In this document: one piece after another, positions 24,508 through 33,836 of the stretch
Layout: each line of letters begins with the position of its first letter
Numbering within the stretch: the first letter of the stretch is position 1
Assembly: GCA_963737365.1 (NCBI GenBank)
Contig: CAVTSD010000001.1
Coordinates: 124,001-188,000 of the forward strand
Direction of reading: 5' to 3'
DNA: 64,000 nt
From: Roseiarcus sp963737365
GTDB lineage: Bacteria > Pseudomonadota > Alphaproteobacteria > Rhizobiales > Beijerinckiaceae
Translations under genes and position numbers: made by a program
Notes under the pieces: model-generated
What the model was told of the DNA's origin: nothing
The model's input: the letters and a program-made list of their open reading frames with translations, nothing else
Databases searched by the model: none

Positions 24508-25752
24508 ATGGGTCCTGGTCAATTGTTTAAGGCGGCGATCATTTCGGCGGCGGCCATGTTCAGCGCCGGCGCAGCGTCTCAGGCTCAAGAGATCAAGTTT
24601 TGGACCCTGTCCTTCGACAACCCGGAGATGGCCAAAACCTTCCAATCCATCATCAAGGACTTTGAGGCCGCAAATCCCGGCGTGACCATCAAGCTCGAGA
24701 ATCGCGGGACGGACGAACACAAGTCGGCCTTGCGCGTCGCGGGCGGCTCGGACCAGGCGCCCGACATCTATTACATGTGGGGGGGACTTGGGCTCGGAGG
24801 GGAATTCGTCAAGTCCGGCCTCGCTCTGCCCATGGACAAATACTACGCGCAGTACAAATGGGACGATGAGTTTACCGAGCCCGCCTTAGCGGCTTCGAAG
24901 CAATATCCTGGCGGTCGTTACGGCTTGCCGTTCACGTTCCGCGGCGAGGCCATCTATTACAACAAAGCGCTGTTCGAGAAGGCCGGCATAACGAGCCTGC
25001 CGACGTCCTATGACGAGCTGCTCGCGGACGCCGACAAGCTCACGAAAGCGGGAATCCCCCCGTTCACGTTCGGCGGCACCGTGAACTGGCACGTTATGCG
25101 GCTTATGGACGAGATTCTGGAACTCAAATGCGGTCCGGAGAAGCACGACGCATTGATGGCGATGAAACTCAGCTGGGCCGACGAACCCTGCACAACCCAA
25201 TCCTTTGAAGAGCTCCATAAGTGGACGTCCAAATACATCCTCAAGCCCTTTATGGGCATCGATCAGCAGCAGTCGTTCAACCTCTTCCTTGCCGGGCGGG
25301 CCGCCATGATGCTCGAGGGGAATTGGCTAGTCGGGCAACTCAAGAACGCAAACAAGCTCGCCGACTACGGCGTCTTTCCGTTCCCGGGCGCGAGCCGCCT
25401 CTATGGATTTGCCGAGTACAATTACATCAGCACCAAGAGCAAGAATCCGGACATTGCGGCGAAGTTTTTGAACTATCTTGAAGTCGACCCCGGTTCAGCA
25501 AGCCAATGTCGAACTCTTCGGCGCCCCGAGAACGTCAACAAGAACGTCAAATCGTCGAGCACCGACCAGCTCGACCTCGATTGGGGAAAGATTTTCGGCC
25601 AGTTCCACGATGTCTTTGTCAACGGCGATCAGGCTTTCCCGCTGGACGTGACGACGGAATATTTCCGCGTGATCAACGAGGTCGCGAGCGATCACCTCGA
25701 CCCGAAGGCGGCTGCGGGTGAACTCCAGAAGTTCATTGCATCGCGAAAATAA
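24508..25752 (+). CDS. Extracellular sugar-binding protein (MalE type), with compensating frameshifts
   Basis: 414 residues with a signal peptide (residues 1-26, cleaved near AASQAQE). Binding-protein features are EIKFWTLSFDNPEM, then PDIYYMWGGLGLG, GRYGLPFTFRGEAIYYNKAL and AAMMLEGNWLVGQL. It delivers a glycoside to the permeases that follow. Between about 25,490 and 25,545 the protein reads out of family (VDPGSASQCRTLRRPEN). One base over, the same DNA reads QQANVELFGAP, the expected sequence, so two shifts of opposite sign flank about 50 bases. GGGAGGAG precedes the ATG. Confidence 0.88.
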   Translation: MGPGQLFKAAIISAAAMFSAGAASQAQEIKFWTLSFDNPEMAKTFQSIIKDFEAANPGVTIKLENRGTDEHKSALRVAGGSDQAPDIYYMWGGLGLGGEFVKSGLALPMDKYYAQYKWDDEFTEPALAASKQYPGGRYGLPFTFRGEAIYYNKALFEKAGITSLPTSYDELLADADKLTKAGIPPFTFGGTVNWHVMRLMDEILELKCGPEKHDALMAMKLSWADEPCTTQSFEELHKWTSKYILKPFMGIDQQQSFNLFLAGRAAMMLEGNWLVGQLKNANKLADYGVFPFPGASRLYGFAEYNYISTKSKNPDIAAKFLNYLEVDPGSASQCRTLRRPENVNKNVKSSSTDQLDLDWGKIFGQFHDVFVNGDQAFPLDVTTEYFRVINEVASDHLDPKAAAGELQKFIASRK

Positions 25753-25823
25753 ACGTCTCCCCTTGGGGCTGGCCTAGTCTTGGCTGGCCCCGCCTTTCAC
25801 CGCCTCTCCCTTTCGAAACGGCA

Positions 25824-26729
25824 ATGAGACCCGGGCCTATCAGCTTTCGGACTTCGAGTGAGACCCAGGGGCTTGTCCTCCTGGCGCCGGCGCTCGTCGT
25901 CTATTGCCTGTTTGCCGTCTATCCCATGCTGAACGTCGTCGTCCTGAGCTTCATGCGATGGAATGGTCTGACCGCGGCGGCGCATTTTGTCGGCTTCGAC
26001 AACTACGTCGCCGTGTTCACACAAGATCCCGTGTTCTGGACGGCCGTTCGGAACACCGTTCTGTGGACGGCGATGTCGGTTGTGTTCCCCCCGGCGATTG
26101 GCTTCCTTTTGGCGCTTAGTCTCAACCAAAACGTGCCGGGACCGGCAGCATTGCGCGCGCTCTTCTACATGCCGGTCATCATTGCGCCGATCGCCGTCGC
26201 GACCATGTGGCGCTGGATGTACGATCCGTTTTTTGGCCTGTTCAACGGTCTCCTCACTGCGCTTGGCCTCCAGGGCCTCATTCAGGATTGGCTTGGCGAT
26301 CGCGACGTCGCGCTTTATTCAATGTTTGTCGCCTATGTCTGGCAGACGGTTGGATTTTCGCTCGTCCTGTTGCTCGCGGGCCTGCAGAACGTATCCCCGA
26401 CGCTCCTCGAAGCTTCGCGCGTCGATGGAGCAAGCCGGTTCCAGGCGTTCCGCTATGTGACGCTCCCGGCGCTGCGACCGTCGATCACGATCGTCTTGAT
26501 CCTGTCGGTCATCAATTCGTTGAAGGCCTTCGACATTGTCTACGGGATGACGCAGGGCGGCCCGGCGCAGTCGACGCAGATGCTCGCGCTTTGGGCCTTC
26601 ACACAAGCGATGCAACTCGGCGATTTTGGCCGTGGAGCGGCGATCTCGGTCGTTCTGCTTTTGATCACGACCGCCATCGTGATTCCCTACCTCCGATGGA
26701 TGCGCGGCCACCGGGAACAACCGGCATGA
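25824..26729 (+). CDS. Sugar ABC transporter permease (MalF/UgpA type)
   Basis: 301 residues with six membrane segments. The EAA loop reads EASRVDGASRFQAFRYVTLP (about residues 195-214), the contact site for the ATPase. Other family marks are FVGFDNYVAVF and MTQGGPAQSTQMLALW. The start ATG follows the binding protein by about 70 bases and the stop overlaps the ATG of the next permease. It forms one half of the channel. Confidence 0.9.
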   Translation: MRPGPISFRTSSETQGLVLLAPALVVYCLFAVYPMLNVVVLSFMRWNGLTAAAHFVGFDNYVAVFTQDPVFWTAVRNTVLWTAMSVVFPPAIGFLLALSLNQNVPGPAALRALFYMPVIIAPIAVATMWRWMYDPFFGLFNGLLTALGLQGLIQDWLGDRDVALYSMFVAYVWQTVGFSLVLLLAGLQNVSPTLLEASRVDGASRFQAFRYVTLPALRPSITIVLILSVINSLKAFDIVYGMTQGGPAQSTQMLALWAFTQAMQLGDFGRGAAISVVLLLITTAIVIPYLRWMRGHREQPA

Positions 26730-27591
26730 GCGCGTTCGCCGGCGCCTTCCGATCCTCCGACGTCGACCGCGTCGATGCGGTGCTGGTGATCCTTTGGGTC
26801 TCCTATTGGCGATTGCGGTCATCTGGATCGCGCCCTTCGTATTCATTCTGTTCACGGCGCTAAAGGCCAATTCGACGGTCATGGGCGCGAGCGCCTTTGC
26901 GCCGCCGACAAGCCCAGAATGGAGCAACTTCACCGGCGCCTGGGTGCGCGGCAATTTCAGCACGACGGTGTTCAACAGCGTCGTCATCACATTCATCAAG
27001 GTCCCGCTCGGACTGCTCATCTCGGCCATGGCCGCCTATGCCTTGAGTCGAATTCGCTTCCCTGGCGGCCGACCGATTTTCCTTCTCATCCTGTTCGGAA
27101 CGATGCTTCCGTTCCAGGTGATGCTTGCGCCGCTCTTCACCCTGGTCAACCAGCTCGGCCTCATCAACACCTACGTTGGCATCATCCTTCCCTATCTCGC
27201 GTTCGGCGTCCCCTACCAGGTGTTCATTCTGCACGGCTTCTTCAGCGAAGTGCCGAAGGAGCTCAGCGAGGCCGCGCGCGTCGACGGCGCTTCGCATCTG
27301 ACGATTTTTCGTCGCATCTTCCTGCCGATCTCGGTTCCGGTCCTCGCGGCCTTGCTGATCTTGGACTTCGTCGCGACATGGAACGAGTTCGCCATGGCGC
27401 TCGTGATTCTGCAGGACAACAGCAAGTGGACGCTGCCGCTCGGCCTGATGTCGTTTCAGAGCCAGTTCTCTAACGATTACGGGCAGCTGAACGCGGCGAT
27501 CGTCATGACGGTCCTGCCCGCAACGATCGTCTATCTCATCTTCCAGCGCTACTTTGTGTCTGGCCTGACGAGCGGCGCGGTCAAGGAGTAG
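26726..27591 (+). pseudogene. Sugar ABC transporter permease (MalG/UgpE type), N-terminal frameshift
   Basis: The natural ATG at 26,726 overlaps the previous stop (ATGA) and reads to AVLVILWV, then leaves frame. The hydrophobic continuation GLLLAIAVIWIAPFVFILF is one base over, beginning at about 26,794. The rest is a normal MalG-type protein: MAAYALSRIRFPGGRPIF, the EAA loop EAARVDGASHLTIFRRIFLP and a final YFVSGLTSGAVKE. A single-base shift within the first membrane helix separates the start from the body. A TTG at 26,794 could in principle start a 265-residue version lacking the cytosolic N-terminus. Confidence 0.8.
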
Positions 27592-27594
27592 CCA

Positions 27595-29115
27595 ATGGCC
27601 CCGGTCGTCGAGAAATGGGGTGTGTTCGAGGCGGCCTTTCAAGGCCCAAGGGACGGGAATCCGTTCGCCGACGTGACGCTTGACTTCGAGTTCTCGCGCG
27701 AGAGCCGGACTGTTCGGGCGCCTGGTTTCTACGATGGCGATGGCGTCTACCACGTCCGCTTCATGCCGGACACGGAAGGCGAATGGAGGTATTTCAGCCG
27801 GTCGAACGTTGCGGCCCTTGACGGCCTGTCCGGCGCGTTCCGCTGCGGTCCCCCGTCATCCGGCAACCACGGTCCTGTCCGCGTGCGCAACCGGTGGCAC
27901 TTCGCCTACGCCGACGGGACGCCTTATTTCCCCTTCGGCACCACCTGCTACGCATGGACCCACCAACCGCTGGACATACAGCGCCAAACGCTCGAGACGA
28001 TGCGAGCATCCGGCTTCAACAAGCTGCGCATGGCGGTCTTCCCCAAACATTACACCTTCAACGAGAACGAGCCGCTGCACGACATTTATGAACGCGGACG
28101 AGATGGCGTGCTCGACTTCGACCGACCGAACCCGATTGCCTTTCGGCATTTCGAGACGCAGGTCGCCGCGCTCGGGGCGATGGGGATCGAAGGGGACGTC
28201 ATCATCTTCCACCCTTACGACCGATGGGGCTATTGCACGATGTCGGCGGAGCAGGACGACCGCTACGTGAGCTATCTCGTCGCGCGGCTCGGCGCCTATC
28301 GCAATGTGTGGTGGTCGCTCGCCAACGAATATGACTTTCTGATCGATGTGAAGCCCGTCGCGACGTGGGATCGTTTCTTCCACATCATCGAGGAAAACGA
28401 CCCGGCTCGACATTTGAAGTCGATCCACAACGGCGAAGAGACGATGAACTTCGATCATCGCAAACCCTGGATCGACCACGTCTGCATCCAGAACTGGAAC
28501 GTGAAGCGCACCGCCTCATGGCGCAACAATTGGGGCAAGCCGATCGTCAATGACGAGCTTGAATACGAGGGCGACATCAGCCTTGCCTGGGGAAACATCA
28601 CGCCGCAGGAATTGGTCCATCGGTTTTGGCTGACTGTGACGCGGGGCGGCTATGCGGGCCACGGCGAGTGCTACGCGCATCCGCAGGACGTGCTTTGGTG
28701 GGCAAAAGGTGGAGTGCTGCACGGCGAGAGCTGGAAACGGGTCGCCTTCTTGCGGTCGATCATTGAGGAGGACGTCGTCAACGGGCTCACGCCTGCGCCC
28801 GAGGAATGGCCCTGGCAGCGCGTCTCCATGGCGAGCGACGGCGAGGTCCGGTTCATCTACCTTGGCGAGCACCAGCCCGGACTATGGATTGCCGGCCTGC
28901 CGACTGACGATAGGCCTTGCGAGGTCGACATCATCGATGCTTGGGATATGACTGTGGCGCCGGCCAAGCGCATTCCGCGACCGACGTTTCCAAAACTGCG
29001 GCAGCGCGGCGGCGCTTTGCGCGACCCGCAGCCGCTTGCCTCATTCGCTGTCGAACTGCCATCAAAGCCCTATCAAGCCATCCGCATCCGACCCCCGCGC
29101 AAGGGCGCCGGCTGA
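27595..29115 (+). CDS. DUF5060/DUF4038 (GH140-like) glycoside hydrolase candidate
   Basis: 506 residues, no signal peptide, starting 4 bases after the permease. The N-terminal DUF5060 beta-domain (1-90) has NPFADVTLDFEFS and GFYDGDGVYHVRFMPDTEGEW. A TIM-barrel region follows: FAYADGTPYFPFGTTCYAWT, ASGFNKLRMAVFPKH, YRNVWWSLANEYDF (candidate acid/base Glu) and KPIVNDELEYEGD (candidate nucleophile). A small C-terminal beta-domain ends the chain. DUF4038-containing proteins include GH140 apiosidases. With apulose-type kinase and transketolase genes next to it, a cytosolic beta-apiosidase acting on an imported apioside is a reasonable guess. The substrate is not shown by the sequence. Confidence 0.65.
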   Translation: MAPVVEKWGVFEAAFQGPRDGNPFADVTLDFEFSRESRTVRAPGFYDGDGVYHVRFMPDTEGEWRYFSRSNVAALDGLSGAFRCGPPSSGNHGPVRVRNRWHFAYADGTPYFPFGTTCYAWTHQPLDIQRQTLETMRASGFNKLRMAVFPKHYTFNENEPLHDIYERGRDGVLDFDRPNPIAFRHFETQVAALGAMGIEGDVIIFHPYDRWGYCTMSAEQDDRYVSYLVARLGAYRNVWWSLANEYDFLIDVKPVATWDRFFHIIEENDPARHLKSIHNGEETMNFDHRKPWIDHVCIQNWNVKRTASWRNNWGKPIVNDELEYEGDISLAWGNITPQELVHRFWLTVTRGGYAGHGECYAHPQDVLWWAKGGVLHGESWKRVAFLRSIIEEDVVNGLTPAPEEWPWQRVSMASDGEVRFIYLGEHQPGLWIAGLPTDDRPCEVDIIDAWDMTVAPAKRIPRPTFPKLRQRGGALRDPQPLASFAVELPSKPYQAIRIRPPRKGAG

Positions 29116-29138
29116 GCCAGACGAAAGGATTATCCACC

Positions 29139-30212
29139 GTGTCGTCTGTCCAAATTCGCGACGTGCGAAAGTCTTTCGGCCCGACGCCTGTGATTCAAGG
29201 CGTTTCGGTCGATATCGCCGACGGCGAGTTCGTTGTCCTCGTCGGTCCCTCCGGCTGCGGCAAGTCGACGCTGCTTCGGATGGTCGCCGGGCTCGAGACG
29301 ATCACCGCCGGCGAGATCGCGATTGACGGCCGGGTCGTCAACAAGCTCGAGCCCAAGGAACGTGACATCGCGATGGTGTTCCAGAACTATGCGCTTTACC
29401 CGCAGATGACGGTCGCTCAGAATCTCGGCTTCGCGCTCGAGCTTGCGCGCCTCGACAAGCAAACGATCCAGACCAAGGTCGCAGCGGCCGCCGCGTCGCT
29501 CGGGCTTGAGCCGCTGCTTGCACGCTATCCGCGGCAGCTCTCCGGCGGCCAGCGGCAGCGCGTCGCAATGGGCCGGGCGATCGTCCGCGATCCTAAGGTC
29601 TTCCTGTTTGACGAACCGCTGTCCAACCTCGACGCCAAGCTGCGCGTACAAGTGCGCGGCGAGATCAAGGAGCTGCAACACCGGCTCAAAACAACGACGA
29701 TCTATGTCACCCACGATCAGGTCGAGGCGATGACCATGGGCGACAAGATCGTGGTCATGAACGGCGGCCGCGTCGAGCAGGTGGGCCAGCCGCTCGAGCT
29801 TTACGATCGACCCGCCAACACGTTCGTTGCGACCTTTCTCGGTTCGCCGGCCATGAATCTCCTGCAGGGACGGGTGGAAGGCGAGGATCCCCCGCGGCTC
29901 GGGTTGCCGGACGGTTTGGCTGCCCCAATCGCCGACGCAGCGCGCGCTTTCGCGGGGCGGGACGTGATCTTCGGAATTCGTCCCGAGCATGTCCGGGTCG
30001 ATCAGGTCCGGGGACTGCCTTGCGTCGTTTCCCTCGTCGAGCCGACAGGTTCGGAGACGCATGTCGTCGCCCGAGCCGGTCAGACCGAGATCATCGCGGT
30101 CCTTCGCGAGCGGGTGGAGATCCAGGAAGGCGAAACGGTAAAGCTGTCGCTGGATGCAAGTCAGGCCCATTTTTTTGAACCGAGCTCCGGCGCCCGCCTT
30201 GAGCTCGACTGA
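29139..30212 (+). CDS. Sugar ABC transporter ATPase (MalK/UgpC family)
   Basis: 357 residues from the GTG at 29,139; a longer open frame upstream overlaps the hydrolase and is not used. Walker A is GPSGCGKST, the Q-loop is VFQNYALYPQMTV, the signature is LSGGQRQR, Walker B is VFLFDEPLSNLDAKLR and the H-loop is TIYVTHDQVEAMT. A C-terminal TOBE domain begins near FGIRPEHVRV. It powers the MalFG-type importer upstream. Such subunits can serve several importers. Confidence 0.92.
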   Translation: MSSVQIRDVRKSFGPTPVIQGVSVDIADGEFVVLVGPSGCGKSTLLRMVAGLETITAGEIAIDGRVVNKLEPKERDIAMVFQNYALYPQMTVAQNLGFALELARLDKQTIQTKVAAAAASLGLEPLLARYPRQLSGGQRQRVAMGRAIVRDPKVFLFDEPLSNLDAKLRVQVRGEIKELQHRLKTTTIYVTHDQVEAMTMGDKIVVMNGGRVEQVGQPLELYDRPANTFVATFLGSPAMNLLQGRVEGEDPPRLGLPDGLAAPIADAARAFAGRDVIFGIRPEHVRVDQVRGLPCVVSLVEPTGSETHVVARAGQTEIIAVLRERVEIQEGETVKLSLDASQAHFFEPSSGARLELD

Positions 30213-30237
30213 AAGCGCTTTTTCGATGGAGAGAGTT

Positions 30238-31113
30238 GTGGCGCCCTTGCCAATGGCATCCGAACAGACAGTGGGCTTGGCGCCCGCGCTGGCGGACACG
30301 ATGGATGCGGCCGAGCGTTCGCGGCGTCTCAGAGAGCAGTCCATGGAGATCCGCCGAAGCGTTGTCGAGATGATCGGTCGCGCTCGCCTCGGCCATATCG
30401 GCGGCGATTTCTCGGTCGCCGATATTTTGACAACGCTGTTCTTTGCTGTGCTGAAAGTTGACCCAGCACAGCCTCAGGCCCCGCTGCGCGACCGTTTCAT
30501 TCTCAGCAAAGGCCATTGCGCCGCGGCGCTCTATTCGACGTTGGCGATGCGCGGGTTCTTTCCGACCGCAATGCTGAAAACCTTCGTCCAGCCTCTCTCG
30601 ATCCTGAATGGCCATCCGAACCGGAAGGTCCCTGGGGTCGAGGCGAATACGGGACCGCTTGGCCACGGTCTGCCGATCGGAGTCGGCGCTGCGGTCGCCG
30701 CGAAGATAACCAAAGCGTCGTGGCGCGTGTTCGTGGTGCTTGGCGACGGCGAGTTGCAGGAGGGTTCGAACTGGGAGGCGGCGATGTGCGCCGGGCATCG
30801 CCGGCTCGACAATCTCACCGCGATCGTCGACCGCAACCGCCTGCAGCAGGGGGCCCGCACCGAGGACACCAACCAACTCGAGCCGCTCGCCGATCGCTGG
30901 CGGGCCTTCGGTTGGGAGGTCATCGGCTGCGACGGTCACGATCATGCCGCGCTTTACGACGCGTTTGTCTCGGCGCGCGAAGGCCGTCCGCGCTGCGTCA
31001 TCGCCAATACGATCAAGGGCAAGGGCGTGTCCTTCATCGAGGACCGGGTCGAATGGCATCACAAGGTGCCGTCGCCTGAGCAGGTTGAGCTCGCGCTGAA
31101 GGAGCTCGCCTGA
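30238..31113 (+). CDS. aptA: Transketolase, N-terminal (TPP-binding) subunit
   Basis: About 291 residues. The GTG at 30,238 is chosen because GGAGAG lies just upstream; ATGs at 30,226 and 30,253 are alternatives. TPP-binding marks are FILSKGHCAAALYSTLAMRG, then GPLGHGLPIGVG, VLGDGELQEGSNWEAAM and the metal-binding VDRNRLQQG. It is the first half of a split transketolase; the second half follows with an ATGA overlap. With the FGGY kinase, the pair matches apulose-4-phosphate transketolase AptAB, which yields dihydroxyacetone phosphate and a two-carbon TPP adduct. The specific substrate is inferred from the neighbours. Confidence 0.8.
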   Translation: MAPLPMASEQTVGLAPALADTMDAAERSRRLREQSMEIRRSVVEMIGRARLGHIGGDFSVADILTTLFFAVLKVDPAQPQAPLRDRFILSKGHCAAALYSTLAMRGFFPTAMLKTFVQPLSILNGHPNRKVPGVEANTGPLGHGLPIGVGAAVAAKITKASWRVFVVLGDGELQEGSNWEAAMCAGHRRLDNLTAIVDRNRLQQGARTEDTNQLEPLADRWRAFGWEVIGCDGHDHAALYDAFVSAREGRPRCVIANTIKGKGVSFIEDRVEWHHKVPSPEQVELALKELA

Positions 31114-32156
31114 TGGACGCGCTCGCGAGCAAACCGGCGGCGACCTTCGATTGTCGCGTCGCCTTCGCCGAAACGCTGATCGCGCTCGCGCAGACTGACG
31201 AGCGCATTGTGGCGGTCTGCAACGACAGCGTCGGCTCGAGCAATCTCGGCGGGTTCCAAAAGCTTTTCCCCGACCGGATCATCAATGTGGGCATCGCCGA
31301 GCAGAACATGGTTGGCGTCGGCGCGGGATTGGCGAATGGAGGCTTTATTCCTTTTGTTTGCGGCGCGGGTCCCTTTCTGACCGGGCGAGCCCTCGAACAG
31401 ATCAAGGTTGATGTCGCCTACAACGGCTTCCCGGTCGTCCTCTGCGGTATGAGCCCAGGCATGGCCTATGGCGGGCTCGGCCCGACGCATCATTCGATCG
31501 AGGATCTGAGCTGGCTTCGCGCGATCGACGGGCTTGCCATCGTCGTGCCCGCTGACCCGGCGCAGACGAGCGCCGCCGTACGCTGGGCGGCACAATCTGG
31601 AACGCCGTGCTATCTCCGCGTCGGACGCACCAAGGTCCCGGACGTGACCCCCGAAGGGATCGGACGCCTTCGCGTTCGAGCGGGCCCAAGTGTTGCGCGA
31701 CGGATCGGATCTGTCGATCGTGGTACGGGGGCGATGGTCTCGCGGGCGCTCGCAGCAGTCGAGACGCTCGCCGAACGTGACCTCGAGGCGCGTGTCATCA
31801 ACGTGTCGACCATAAAGCCCCTGGATGAGGCTGCGATCATCGCGGCGGCGCGCGAGACCGGCGCGATCGTGACGGTCGAGGAAGCGACAATCGAGGGCGG
31901 CCTCGGCCCGGCCGTGGCCGAGACGGTTGTCCGCAACGCTCCGGTCCCAATGCGCATGGTCGGCGTAACCGGATTTGCGCCCACGGGAACCGCGGAGTTT
32001 CTATTCGACCATTTCGGCTTGAACGCCGAGGGCATTGTGGCGGCCGCGCTCGACACTCAAAGCCGCGCGGTAAGATGCCCGATCCGCTTCTCCTGGCGAT
32101 CGATCAGGGCACGAGCTCAACCAAAGCCCTGGTTGTCGACCGCCAGGGCGCCGTGA
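31113..32156 (+). CDS. aptB: Transketolase, C-terminal subunit, with compensating frameshifts
   Basis: The pyrimidine domain has NDSVGSSNLGGFQKLFPDRI and VGIAEQNMVGVGAGLANGG (catalytic Glu for TPP). The transketolase_C domain ends near VGVTGFAPTGT. Between about 31,665 and 31,735 the annotated frame is off-family. One base over it reads FAFERAQVLRDGSDLSIVV, the expected sequence, so two opposite shifts surround it. The final 28 codons overlap the FGGY kinase start at 32,074 and may be read-through caused by a third shift: a TAA just before the kinase ATG lies one frame over. Pairs with the upstream subunit. Confidence 0.75.
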   Translation: MDALASKPAATFDCRVAFAETLIALAQTDERIVAVCNDSVGSSNLGGFQKLFPDRIINVGIAEQNMVGVGAGLANGGFIPFVCGAGPFLTGRALEQIKVDVAYNGFPVVLCGMSPGMAYGGLGPTHHSIEDLSWLRAIDGLAIVVPADPAQTSAAVRWAAQSGTPCYLRVGRTKVPDVTPEGIGRLRVRAGPSVARRIGSVDRGTGAMVSRALAAVETLAERDLEARVINVSTIKPLDEAAIIAAARETGAIVTVEEATIEGGLGPAVAETVVRNAPVPMRMVGVTGFAPTGTAEFLFDHFGLNAEGIVAAALDTQSRAVRCPIRFSWRSIRARAQPKPWLSTARAP

Positions 32157-33573
32157 CCGCTCGCGCCCCAGGCTCCCGTCTCTCTCTCAACCCCGAGCCG
32201 GGTTGGGTAGAGCAGAACGCCGAGGAATCCGAGGGAGCGTAAGACGCGCGGTCAGCGAAGCGCTTGATGCGGGTACCGCGAAGCGGGTGGTTTCGGTCGG
32301 CCTCAGCACGCAGCGCGAATCCTGCGTGGTTTGGGATCGCCGCAGCGGCGAAGCGCTGACGCCAGTGTTGTCTTGGCAGGATCAGCGGACCGAGACCATC
32401 TGCGCCTCGCTGCGCAAACGGGGCTGCGGGGCGACCGTTCGCCGCAAGAGCGGTCAGCCGCTTGACCCCATGTTCTCCGCTGCGAAGGCGCGCTGGCTTC
32501 TGGACAGGTTGCCGCACGGCCAGGCGCGGGCAAAGGCGGGCGAAGTCTGCATCGGCACGATTGACGCATTTCTGCTGTCGCGCTTTGGCGGTGAAGCCGT
32601 TGTCGAAGCCGGCAACGCCTCGCGCACGCAGCTCTTCGATGTCGTTCAGGCGGCGTGGGACGAGGAGTTGCTCGCGATCTTTGACGTGCCCGTTGCGGCC
32701 TTGCCGCGCGTCGCCGCTTCGATCGGGCCATTCCCAAAGGCGCGCGGCCTTGCCCCCTTGCTTGACGGCGTCCCAGTCGGCGCTGTGCTTGCCGACTCGC
32801 ATTCCGCTCTGTTCGCCCATGGCGTCTTTGCTCCGGGGCCAGTCAAGGCGACGCACGGGACGGGTTCGTCGCTGATGGGGCTCGTCGATCGAGACGCCGT
32901 TGACGACGGAAACGCCGGTGGGCCTGGCGTCTGTCTGACGCTGGCGTGGCGCCTCGATTCTCCAACCTTGGCGTATGAAGGCAATATCCGCAGCGCAGGG
33001 TCGACGCTCGTGTGGGCCGCCGAACTGCTCGGGATCTCGACCAAGGAACTCGCCGATCTCGCGGTGGACGCGCCCAACTCGCGAGGGGTCTACCTCGTTC
33101 CCGCATTCGGCGGCTTGGCCGCCCCCTGGTGGGATCCCAACGCCGCGGCGACGGTGACGGGCTTTTCGTTCGGCGTTACCCGCGCGCCGTTCGCGCGCGC
33201 CGCGCTCGACTCGATCGCCCACCAGATCGCTGATGTCGTGGAGGCGTTTCGCGCAAGCGGCGCGCACGTCGAGCGGTTGCTCGTCGACGGCGGACCCACG
33301 CGCAACGACCAACTGATGCAGTTCGAAGCCGACATGGTTGGCGTGCCGGTGGAGCGAACATCGGTCGCTGAACTCTCGGCGATGGGCGTGGCCTATCTTG
33401 CGGGCGTGAGCGCGAACATGTTCACGCTGGCGAGTCTTGCTCATATGAATCGCGGCAGCGAGCGCTTCACGCCGGGCGCGGGCTCGGCGGCAATGCGCGC
33501 CAAGGAGAGGCGCGCCTGGGCGCAGGCCGTCGCTCGCGCCCGCGGCGAAATGGTCAGTGCGTTGGATTCCTGA
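32074..33573 (+). pseudogene. aplK: FGGY-family sugar kinase, frameshifted
   Basis: The ATG at 32,074 gives the FGGY start PDPLLLAIDQGTSSTKALVV and NPEPGWVEQNAEE. A one-base shift near 32,225-32,235 moves the frame. From there GSVRRAVSEAL, VVSVGLSTQRESCVVWD, LSWQDQRT, ATHGTGSSLMG and LLVDGGPTRNDQLMQFEAD complete the kinase. The family phosphorylates ketoses or polyols. Downstream of a split transketolase, D-apulose kinase is the best-fitting role. As sequenced the N-terminal nucleotide-binding strand is separated from the rest. Confidence 0.78.
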
Positions 33574-33836
33574 ATGGGCGAGCGCGGCGAACCGGGCGAG
33601 GCCACGAAGCTGACCAGCTAATATTTGGATCGCGTCCATACGCTCTATGATCAAGGGTAACTCCCGCGCTTCACCGCCCCGTCGAGGATTGTTCGCGTGC
33701 TGAGTCTGAAAAGCGTCTAGGTGGAAGAACAGCTCAAAACGATGGTCAGCCAATCAGGGAGAAGCGCCGCGGAGGCTGGAGCAGCTGCCGACCCGCGGCG
33801 CGATTTCGTTCGGCTCGAATGCCAGGAGAATGCGTC

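Noticed and set aside
32104..33753. Long minus-strand frame of 549 codons
   Set aside because: It lies antisense to the FGGY kinase, which shows family motifs throughout. The frame is an effect of high GC content. The same holds for minus-strand frames at 29,130-30,344, 26,860-27,753, 21,901-22,746 and 40,059-41,258.
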